A stretch of 16,613 bases of DNA from SKGA01 sp051819745. GTDB taxonomy: Archaea > Nanobdellota > Nanobdellia > Woesearchaeales > SKGA01. The position numbers were made by a program, and so were the translations under genes. Under the pieces are notes generated by a model. That model made no database searches, was not told where the DNA came from, and saw only the letters and a program-made list of their open reading frames with translations. The stretch spans positions 1 through 16,613 of the forward strand of contig JBNJGO010000018.1 of the NCBI GenBank assembly GCA_051819745.1. The letters run 5' to 3'. Positions 6,961-13,311 of this stretch are shown here, in pieces (the stretch's first letter is position 1; every line of letters begins with the position of its first letter).

Positions 6961-7702
6961 GTATAGTCTCTATATCAACTCTTGAAAAATCATAAAGCAT
7001 TTTTTCTTCCAAATCATAGAAACAATTTTCAAATGTATTCTTTTTATTGTGAAATCCAAACAAGTTTTGTTGTATTACATAAATTTGTGATTTTAATGGT
7101 TTTCCAGGATAACACCATAAAACCCATTTTTCATGTCCTCGAAGGTAATTATTTTTCAATAATATTTTTCCCTTGAGAATTAAATAAAATACCAATATTT
7201 CTTCTAAAAAAAAGTTCAACTGATTTTCATCAAGTTCTTTTTTTCCACATTTTTTCAAATCTTCTATAATATATTTTTGAAATGTTTTATCTTTCGCATA
7301 GGATTTTTTTAATTTACCGAACAGATTGGTATAGTCTTTATATTCTAATACTGTTTGATTCCATGTCATAAAAGAATATGATTGTTCAATATAAAATGGG
7401 TTTTTGGAAGATATTTTAAGAAATTTATTTTTATGATCCAGAATTAAAGGTAGAAACTTGTTTTTCAAATTCGATGCCTTCTCATCGGAATTAAAATACA
7501 GATAATCTCCATAAATGAGGTTTAAACCAACTAAAGGCTTTATGATCTTATCAGGACTAAATATTTTCATATATTCCCAACAATGTTTTGCATTTTGAGA
7601 ATTTGAAATTCGACCCATAGATATAGGGAATACTAAAATACCTTCTTTTGCAGGGAGCTTATTTATATCAAAAAATTGATTTGTGAGATCCTTATCACTC
7701 AT
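6953..7702 (-). CDS. Putative cyclodipeptide synthase-like protein (XYP type, divergent)
   Basis: The 249-aa product shows, in order, the motifs of tRNA-dependent cyclodipeptide synthases, which take two aminoacyl-tRNAs and make cyclic dipeptides. ILVFPISMG (22-30) matches the strand-loop with the nucleophilic Ser (Ser28 here, Ser37 in AlbC). W114..Y124..Y135..D138..F141 matches the W/Y..F helix segment. NFFLEEILVF (163-172) matches NYVLAEAPLF, so Glu168 corresponds to the essential Glu182. WCYPGKP (196-202) gives Tyr198-Pro199, as in the XYP subfamily. Length is in the family range (about 220-290). Odd point: the residue matching AlbC Tyr178 is Phe164, so activity may be altered or lost. The gene is more AT-rich and Lys/Asn/Phe/Tyr-rich than its neighbours, suggesting transfer. 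It stands alone, divergent from tRNA-Ser; no tailoring oxidase or P450 is nearby. The assignment is from motif recall and needs a profile search; otherwise it is hypothetical. Confidence 0.55.
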   Translation of the reverse strand: MSDKDLTNQFFDINKLPAKEGILVFPISMGRISNSQNAKHCWEYMKIFSPDKIIKPLVGLNLIYGDYLYFNSDEKASNLKNKFLPLILDHKNKFLKISSKNPFYIEQSYSFMTWNQTVLEYKDYTNLFGKLKKSYAKDKTFQKYIIEDLKKCGKKELDENQLNFFLEEILVFYLILKGKILLKNNYLRGHEKWVLWCYPGKPLKSQIYVIQQNLFGFHNKKNTFENCFYDLEEKMLYDFSRVDIETIQV

Positions 7703-7779
7703 ATTTACTTATAAAGAGAACAGATTTAATAATATTTGCTTTTTAACATTAAAAAGATACTGGTTTGTTAAGGGAAATG

Positions 7780-7790
7780 TTTAAAAATAT
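7780..7790 (+). promoter_or_regulatory. Candidate promoter of tRNA-Ser
   Basis: TTTAAAAATAT lies 44-54 bp before the tRNA 5' end. This places transcription start about 20-25 nt upstream of the mature tRNA, leaving a short leader for RNase P. Confidence 0.55.
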
Positions 7791-7833
7791 GTTAATAAAC
7801 CCTGTCAAGAGTTCGTGCGATATTCTTATTCGT

Positions 7834-7916
7834 GCCGCGGTCGCATAGTCTGGTATTGCGCAGGATTGCTAATCCTGTTCCATCTGGAATCGTGGGTTCA
7901 AATCCCACCCGCGGCG
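7834..7916 (+). tRNA. tRNA-Ser(GCU)
   Basis: Acceptor GCCGCGG (7834-7840) pairs with CCGCGGC (7909-7915), followed by discriminator G73 (7916), the serine identity base. The D arm is GCA..TGC. Anticodon stem CAGGA/TCCTG encloses loop TTGCTAA with anticodon GCU, reading AGC/AGU. The long variable arm (TTCCA-TC-TGGAA) marks a class II tRNA, as serine requires. T arm is GTGGG-TTCAAAT-CCCAC. No intron and no encoded CCA. Confidence 0.96.
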
Positions 7917-7937
7917 TTTTTTCTTCTCTTTTTTTGG
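7917..7937 (+). terminator. T-rich terminator of tRNA-Ser
   Basis: A T6 run, a pyrimidine stretch and a T7 run directly follow the tRNA, typical of archaeal oligo-T termination. The same tract recurs after the partial tRNA copy (8095-8116), so the terminator was duplicated together with the tRNA end. Confidence 0.7.
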
Positions 7938-8082
7938 TTATGGTTTTTTTTTGGGTGGTGGGATTTTCTCCTACTTCGTGGCTTTGTCACTGTCGTTCCT
8001 TGGTTACTCTCAGGTTCGTAACGTTCAAATCCAAACTCTTGACATCGTCAAGAGGTTGCCAGAAGAACTTTGTTCTTCGTTG

Positions 8083-8094
8083 CCACCCGCGGCG
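8083..8094 (+). repeat. Partial copy of the tRNA-Ser 3' end
   Basis: CCACCCGCGGCG repeats the end of the T stem and the 3' acceptor strand with G73. A further T-loop piece, GTTCAAATCC, lies at 8023-8032. The two pieces are adjacent in the tRNA but are separated here by 50 bp of hairpin sequence, as if hairpins were inserted in a copied tRNA 3' end. Confidence 0.8.
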
Positions 8095-8221
8095 TTTTTT
8101 CTTCTCTTTTTTTGGTTATAGTTTTTTTTTTGGGTGGTGGGATTTTCTCCTACTTCGTGGCTTTGTCACTGTCGTTGATGGTTTTTGAACATGCTCAACA
8201 CTGTCGTGTTGGCACCCTCTC

Positions 8222-8321
8222 NNNNNNNNNNNNNNNNNNNNNNNNNNNNNNNNNNNNNNNNNNNNNNNNNNNNNNNNNNNNNNNNNNNNNNNNNNNNNNN
8301 NNNNNNNNNNNNNNNNNNNNN
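8222..8321. other. Assembly gap (100 N) inside the tandem array
   Basis: The gap is exactly 100 N, a usual placeholder. It is flanked on both sides by copies of the same repeat block, so unit number is unresolved and the true length is unknown. Confidence 0.95.
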
Positions 8322-8490
8322 TTTTTTTTTGGGTGGTGGGATTTTCTCCTACTTCGTGGCTTTGTCACTGTCGTTGATGGTTTTTGAACATGCTCAACAC
8401 TGTCGTGTTGGCACCCTCTCACTTTCGTTCGATGGAATCCAAACTCTTGACATCGTCAAGAGGTTGCCAGAAGAACTTTGCTTTTCACTT

Positions 8491-8625
8491 TGTTTTCGAG
8501 CTATTTTTTCTCTATAAGTCCTTTTCCTCCGAAAATTTTTTAAATAAGAACTGTTTTTCACAGGTTCAAGAAGTTCTAAGTACATTATTTTGTATTTTAA
8601 GAGTATTTTTATAAGGTGACATAAC
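8491..8625. promoter_or_regulatory. Upstream region of psmB
   Basis: AT-rich leader with TATA-like TTTAAATAAG (8539-8548) and a second A/T box (about 8591-8600). The Shine-Dalgarno sequence AAGGTGA (8613-8619) is 6 nt before the GTG start. Which box is used is not decidable by eye; the Shine-Dalgarno favours a leadered mRNA. Confidence 0.5.
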
Positions 8626-9264
8626 GTGAATGACTCTACAACTAAAAAAACTGGTACGACAACTATTGGTATTCGATCTTCAGATGCGATTATTCTCGCT
8701 GCAGACACAAGAGCGACAGCAGGGCATATGATTGTCTCAAAAGAAGAACAAAAAGTATTTGAGCTGACAAAAAATATTGCAATCACTATTTCTGGCTCTG
8801 TCGCAGGAATCCAGATGATTCTCAAACAAGTCAGAGCACAAATAAAATTACAATCGATTCGAACAAATCGAGATATGACTGTTAAAGAAGTTGTTAATCT
8901 CCTTAGAAATTATGTTTTTGGGACTATTCGTACTCCTAGTATGATTCCTGACATTGCACACTTGCTTGTTGGTGGATCAGACCACCATGGTTTACATCTT
9001 TATGAAGTATATCCTGATGGGACGCTTAATGAAATAAAAGATTACGTTTCAAGCGGATCAGGTAGTGTTTTCGCATTCGGTGTTCTCGAAAGTAAATTCA
9101 GAGCAGACATTTCAAAAGATGACGCGCTTAAGCTTGCAGAGGAATGTGTTGATGTCGCTATACAACGAGATAGTGCTAGCGGTAATGGGGCAGATATTTA
9201 TCTTATCGACTCAACTGGTGTTAAAGAAGCTGTTAAAAAGCGAGTAAACACTCATCTTAACTAA
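8626..9264 (+). CDS. psmB: Proteasome subunit beta
   Basis: The 212-aa beta subunit of the archaeal 20S proteasome, an N-terminal nucleophile hydrolase. A 10-residue propeptide ends in Gly10. Cleavage exposes Thr11 as catalytic Thr1, inside KTG-TTTIGI. Asp27 and Lys43 fall at mature positions 17 and 33, the canonical catalytic partners, and a DxxSG motif is at Asp182-Gly186. The enzyme degrades unfolded proteins with an alpha-ring and an AAA ATPase such as PAN, not encoded in this window. The GTG start is supported by a strong Shine-Dalgarno 6 nt upstream and by the short propeptide. aCPSF1 lies 217 bp downstream, the same neighbour as in other archaea. Confidence 0.97.
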   Translation: MNDSTTKKTGTTTIGIRSSDAIILAADTRATAGHMIVSKEEQKVFELTKNIAITISGSVAGIQMILKQVRAQIKLQSIRTNRDMTVKEVVNLLRNYVFGTIRTPSMIPDIAHLLVGGSDHHGLHLYEVYPDGTLNEIKDYVSSGSGSVFAFGVLESKFRADISKDDALKLAEECVDVAIQRDSASGNGADIYLIDSTGVKEAVKKRVNTHLN

Positions 9265-9481
9265 AGATGTTAAATATTTTTTATATTTTTTTTAATATAT
9301 TTTTGAGTTTTATGAAATAATTGTAATATATTTTATTATGAAATGGATTATAGACTCTTTTTACTGTTGTAAAAAATTCTACGTACAACAAAAACAAGTA
9401 ACCATTTAGTATTGATTGAAATGATCGAAAACATATTGTTCGCTCATTCAAACACTAATATATTTTATGAGTTGAAACCAC
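9265..9481. other. Intergenic region psmB-aCPSF1
   Basis: A very AT-rich 217 bp. T-runs after the psmB stop could terminate it. GTTGTA..TACAAC forms a 6-bp stem with a 12-nt loop near 9365-9390. A TATA-like ATATATTTT (about 9457-9465) begins 25 bp before the aCPSF1 ATG. I see no gene here. Confidence 0.5.
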
Positions 9482-11377
9482 ATGACTGCACAAATAATAA
9501 AAGAAATTTATAAGATTGTTCCAAAGGAAAAAATTAGCGAAGCGGGCTTTGAAGCCGCTAATATTGTATTATACACAAAAGACACTGATTTTTTCAAAGA
9601 TGATGGTGGCTTAATTCGAAAAGCAGTGCACGCTGTCAAAAAAAGGATTGAACTACGGCCAGACCCTAGTGTCTGTATGGGTCTTGAAAAAGCAAAAAAA
9701 GAATTTGATAAACTCATACCTGAAGAAGCAAAAGTATCAAATGTTATTTTTGAAAATCAGCGATCAATTGTTATTATCGAAGCCGAAAAACCTGGTTTAG
9801 TCATTGGAAAACAAGCAGAAACGCTCAATAAGATAAAACAAAAAACATTTTGGATACCGCAAGTTAAACGAACACCTCCAATTAAATCAAAAATAGTAGA
9901 AAATGTTCGAAGTGTTCTCTATGAAAATTCCGATTATCGAAGAAAATTCTTGAATAAAGTTGGTGAGCGAGTATATAATGGTTGGTTACGTCAAAAAAAA
10001 GAAGAATGGGTTAGAATAACATATCTTGGTGGTGGAAGTCAAGTTGGGCGATCAGCGCTACTCCTCCAAACTCCCGAATCAAGAATTCTTCTTGATTGTG
10101 GTATTGACCCCGCATCATTTGATGAAGCATATCCTTTTTTAGAAGCGCCAGAATTTCGAATTGAAGAATTAGATGCGATTATAGTGACGCACGCACACCT
10201 TGATCACTCGGGATTTGTACCTTACTTGTATAAATTCGGATACCGGGGACCAGTCTATTGTACGGCTCCCACAAGAGATATAATGAGTTTGATACAATTA
10301 GACACTGTCAAGATAATGGTGGGTGAAGGTAGAGATCCTATATATACAAGTGAAGAAGTGAGAGAAACTGTAAAACACACTATAACTCTAGATTATGAAG
10401 AAGTAACAGATATAACTCCAGATATTAGAATAACACTCTATAATTCAGGTCACATTCTTGGCGGTGCTATGGTTCATGTTCATATAGGAAACGGTCTTCA
10501 TAACATGCTCTACACAGGAGATATCAAGTACGCTCGAACACAACTTCTTGCTCCGGCAGCAACAAACTTTCCTCGTCTGGAAACGTTGATGGTGGAAGGA
10601 ACCTATGGGGGTAGAAGCAATACTCTGCCTTCACAACGAGAGCAAGATGACTATGTTGCCAAGCTAATTACAGAAACTATCAATAATGGGGCAAAAGTTC
10701 TTGTCCCAACACTAGGATCTGGTCGAGGACAAGAAATAATAGTTGTTGTTGAAAAAATGATACGAAACAAACAAATACCGGATGTTCCTATTTACGTTCA
10801 CGGTATGGTTTGGGATATCACAGCAATATACACTGCATACCCTGAGTTCTTAGCACGAAATGTACGAAGCCAGATTTTCCACAACGATAATAATCCTTTC
10901 CTTGCAGATAATATTAAACAAATAGGAAGTATGAAAGAACAACAAGAACTTATCAACAGTGATGAAGCATGTATTATACTTGCAACAAGCGGGATGCTTG
11001 TCGGTGGCCCGAGCGTGAGTTATCTCAAAGGACTATGTGAAAATCCAAAAAACACTCTTTTATTCTCTAGTTATCAATCTCCAGGATCTCTTGGAAGAAG
11101 GATACTGCAGGGTGAACGAGAAATTAGCTTTCCTAACGGGTCCAACGTTCCAGACACGTTCGAGATTAAGATGAATGTTTCACGACTTGAAATATCTGGT
11201 CACGCTGACAGAAGGGAACTCATGGCATTCGTGCGTAATTGTAGGCCAAAAGCAAAAAAAATTATTATCAACCATGGAGAACCCTCTCGATTAGCGAATC
11301 TTTCGAGTTCAATACATAAATCTTACCGTGTAGAAACGATGGTGCCAAAAAATCTTGAATCGATTCGACTGCGTTAG
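9482..11377 (+). CDS. aCPSF1: KH-domain metallo-beta-lactamase/beta-CASP ribonuclease
   Basis: The 631-aa archaeal homologue of CPSF73, an endo- and exoribonuclease that forms RNA 3' ends in transcription termination. Two N-terminal KH domains (about 1-145; GKQA at 109-112 in place of the usual GxxG variants) bind RNA. The metallo-beta-lactamase core has H237-A-H239-L-D241-H242, H324 and D347, followed by the beta-CASP domain with TLGSGRGQE and TSGMLVGGPS. His574 (SGHADRRE) and His598 (NHGEP) complete the zinc site. All metal residues are present, so it should be active. Length matches the family (about 635). Its position after psmB is conserved in other archaea. Confidence 0.96.
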   Translation: MTAQIIKEIYKIVPKEKISEAGFEAANIVLYTKDTDFFKDDGGLIRKAVHAVKKRIELRPDPSVCMGLEKAKKEFDKLIPEEAKVSNVIFENQRSIVIIEAEKPGLVIGKQAETLNKIKQKTFWIPQVKRTPPIKSKIVENVRSVLYENSDYRRKFLNKVGERVYNGWLRQKKEEWVRITYLGGGSQVGRSALLLQTPESRILLDCGIDPASFDEAYPFLEAPEFRIEELDAIIVTHAHLDHSGFVPYLYKFGYRGPVYCTAPTRDIMSLIQLDTVKIMVGEGRDPIYTSEEVRETVKHTITLDYEEVTDITPDIRITLYNSGHILGGAMVHVHIGNGLHNMLYTGDIKYARTQLLAPAATNFPRLETLMVEGTYGGRSNTLPSQREQDDYVAKLITETINNGAKVLVPTLGSGRGQEIIVVVEKMIRNKQIPDVPIYVHGMVWDITAIYTAYPEFLARNVRSQIFHNDNNPFLADNIKQIGSMKEQQELINSDEACIILATSGMLVGGPSVSYLKGLCENPKNTLLFSSYQSPGSLGRRILQGEREISFPNGSNVPDTFEIKMNVSRLEISGHADRRELMAFVRNCRPKAKKIIINHGEPSRLANLSSSIHKSYRVETMVPKNLESIRLR

Positions 11378-11450
11378 ATTAAAAAGCTGATCTTTGTTCA
11401 ACTGAAGTTCAAACATAAATCTTAAATAGTTCTACTCATTGAGGTAATGT

Positions 11451-12131
11451 ATGGGCGTTGCTGGTGAAGAAGTTTTTGAGGATGACCTTGTTTTAGAATA
11501 CAGGGGTCAATATGATTATGATGGTCTTATCGATCTTATTAGAAAGTTCTATGATGATCTTCACATGGAAAGAAAAGAACCGAAGTATAAGAATAAAAAG
11601 AAAACTTTTGGTTCAGAAATAGAATTTAAGATGGAAGGAGATCGAAAAATAACTCATTACATACGGGTCAATCTCTATGTTCAAGCGCACATGTGGGATG
11701 TAGATCCTAAAGAAGTGGTTGTTAATGGTAAGAAAAAGATGATGACTGGCGGAAAACTCAAATTNNNNNNNNNNNNNNNNNNNNNNNNNNNNNNNNNNNN
11801 NNNNNNNNNNNNNNNNNNNNNNNNNNNNNNNNNNNNNNNNNNNNNNNNNNNNNNNNNNNNNNNNTTCATGAACTGTGTCGAGATGACTATCGAAAAAAAA
11901 GACCGAAAAATAAAGATGCACAAAGGTTCGGTTTCTGTTAAAACAATTGTTTATATGACAACAGATTATGATAGAAGTTTCGAGCAAAATCCATTCCAAT
12001 ATTTCTTGCGGGTTGTTATTGATAAGTTCGTTTTCAAAAGTTATTTCTCTAAAGCCACAAAGGAAGCGAAAAAAACATATGATAAGCTTGAAGAAGATAT
12101 AAGAACATTCCTTAACTTTGAACGATTCTAA
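11451..12131 (+). CDS. Unknown protein, interrupted by an assembly gap
   Basis: Not recognised. The 104 codons before the gap are charged and include GSEIEFKMEGDRKITHYIRV and an aromatic segment LYVQAHMWDVDPKEVVV. After it come an alternating hydrophobic stretch and a helical, Lys/Glu-rich end (ATKEAKKTYDKLEEDIRTFL). Alternating beta-like segments precede the terminal helix; no signal peptide or membrane helix is seen. GAGGT (11441-11445) precedes the ATG by 5 nt, with TTAAATA at 11422-11428. The frame reads across 100 N, but the true gap length is unknown, so total length and even continuity are provisional. Confidence 0.7.
   Translation: MGVAGEEVFEDDLVLEYRGQYDYDGLIDLIRKFYDDLHMERKEPKYKNKKKTFGSEIEFKMEGDRKITHYIRVNLYVQAHMWDVDPKEVVVNGKKKMMTGGKLKXXXXXXXXXXXXXXXXXXXXXXXXXXXXXXXXXXFMNCVEMTIEKKDRKIKMHKGSVSVKTIVYMTTDYDRSFEQNPFQYFLRVVIDKFVFKSYFSKATKEAKKTYDKLEEDIRTFLNFERF
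11765..11864. other. Assembly gap (100 N) within a coding region
   Basis: Exactly 100 N. Flanking sequence is coding on both sides with no repeats visible, so unlike the first gap its cause is not obvious from the sequence. Confidence 0.95.
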
Positions 12132-12161
12132 AAGCTCTTGTAATCATACTTTAACGCTACA

Positions 12162-12170
12162 TTTAAAATA
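12162..12170 (+). promoter_or_regulatory. TATA box for the radical SAM gene
   Basis: TTTAAAATA lies 25-33 bp before ATG 12195 with no Shine-Dalgarno between, consistent with a leaderless mRNA. Confidence 0.55.
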
Positions 12171-12194
12171 TAGTTCCTATTCTCTCTGACTATT

Positions 12195-13277
12195 ATGGAT
12201 GACCCTATTACTTCAACACCAACACCTTCACCCGAACTCGCATCATTATTAGATGAAGCTGAGACTGTCTATAAGGCTAATTTTGATGGTAAAGTATGGT
12301 TTGGAAGATGTATTTTTATATCGTGGTATTGTGAACGAGGAACATGTACTTTTTGTTTTAGGTCAGTTACCAAACAAAAGATTCAAGATCCCTCAAAAGC
12401 AAGAAGAAGCCTTGCAAGCATAGTAGCTGAAGCTATTCTTATCAAAGGACTTGATTGGAGAATTGAATTCTTAACAGGTGGGTATGGGACTTGTAACGAC
12501 GCTGATCTTACTAGATATGTTAAACTCGTATCGCAAGTACTTGATGGTGAAATGTGGGTAAATCTTGGAGAACTAGGAACTCCTCTTCTTGAAGAATTCA
12601 AACCACATGTCGGTGGAATCGTAAGTAGTATTGAAACAGTAGAAGAACAACTACATGATGCTGTCTGCCCCGACAAACCTATACAACCTTATGTTGACAT
12701 GATTAAACAAGCAAAAGAGATGGGTTTCAAGCAAGGTATGACAATAATCATTGGTCTTGGAGAACAACAACACGATTTTTCTCTCCTTCAAGATTTCATC
12801 AGACAAAACGATATTGAACGAATAACAGTCTACGCTCTCAGACCAGTTAGAGGAACCCCTTTTGAACATGGTCCGACACCTCAAGAAGTCGCGTGGTGGG
12901 TTGCAAAACTTCGAATAGCGTTTCCAAAACTCGAAATTATTGTTGGAAGTGCAAGGTATAGGATACCTGAAATATCGCTCGTCCTAAGAGCTGGTGCGAA
13001 TGCCATAACAAAACTTCCCGGAACGAAACTATTTAATACCGAAGATGGTAAGCGTGTTGAAAAAGAAGTAGAAAAAGCAGGACGAACTTTTATCAGTACC
13101 TTTACTGACCCTGATGTAAAAAACAGAGTTGATTGGGATGCAATGATAAACAAACTTGATTTGACTGATGATGAGAAAAAAGATGTTTCAACAACCCTAT
13201 ATCGCTATCTTGATGCTATGCAACAACGAGGAAAAAAATTATTTCTAGAAGGAGAACCTGATAGTTGCGAATTATAA
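12195..13277 (+). CDS. Radical SAM protein, biotin-synthase-like fold
   Basis: A 360-aa radical SAM enzyme of unassigned substrate. The iron-sulfur motif is Cys46-x4-Cys51-x2-Cys54 (CERGTCTFC), one residue longer than the canonical CX3CX2C. Other fold marks are EFLTGGYG (the GGE-like strand), NLGELG, GMTIIIGLGE and YALRPVRGTPFE. A C-terminal RIPEISLVLRAGANAIT segment resembles the biotin synthase-type C-terminal region (ARLPE..L.AGAN). BioB itself would need CX3CX2C and its auxiliary [2Fe-2S] cysteines, which I do not see, so biotin synthase is unlikely. The gene appears monocistronic and converges on the endonuclease IV-like gene. I cannot name the reaction. Confidence 0.85.
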   Translation: MDDPITSTPTPSPELASLLDEAETVYKANFDGKVWFGRCIFISWYCERGTCTFCFRSVTKQKIQDPSKARRSLASIVAEAILIKGLDWRIEFLTGGYGTCNDADLTRYVKLVSQVLDGEMWVNLGELGTPLLEEFKPHVGGIVSSIETVEEQLHDAVCPDKPIQPYVDMIKQAKEMGFKQGMTIIIGLGEQQHDFSLLQDFIRQNDIERITVYALRPVRGTPFEHGPTPQEVAWWVAKLRIAFPKLEIIVGSARYRIPEISLVLRAGANAITKLPGTKLFNTEDGKRVEKEVEKAGRTFISTFTDPDVKNRVDWDAMINKLDLTDDEKKDVSTTLYRYLDAMQQRGKKLFLEGEPDSCEL

Positions 13278-13311
13278 AAATAATACTTAACCCTTTCGTG
13301 TCTCGTTTTGT

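Larger units (their letters stand above)
7905..8490 (+). repeat. Tandem array of tRNA-Ser 3' end, T-rich tract and hairpins (contains N gap)
   Basis: CCACCCGCGGCG plus the T-rich tract occurs at 7905 (the tRNA itself) and again at 8083, a period of 178 bp. The block starting GGGTGGTGGGATTTTCTCC occurs at 7953, 8132 and 8331; copies 2 and 3 are identical over 90 nt (8132-8221 and 8331-8420). CTCTTGAC-ATC-GTCAAGAG hairpins are at 8036-8054 and 8444-8462. CAACAC..GTGTTG hairpins are at 8196-8211 and 8395-8410. GAAGAAC-TTT-GTTCTTC is at 8062-8078. Copy 1 carries a different middle section (about 7997-8032) from copies 2 and 3, so modules are swapped between units. Open frames here give Phe/Trp-rich peptides from the repeat itself and are not genes. 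Confidence 0.85.

Noticed and set aside
7815..8517. Several overlapping open frames in the tRNA-Ser array giving Phe/Trp-rich peptides
   Set aside because: They run through the tRNA, T-tracts, repeat units and the N gap, and owe their openness to T-rich repeats; no ribosome site or recognisable domain.
12195..13277. Biotin synthase BioB
   Set aside because: The cysteine spacing is CX4CX2C rather than CX3CX2C and the auxiliary cluster cysteines are not evident; only fold-level similarity is claimed.
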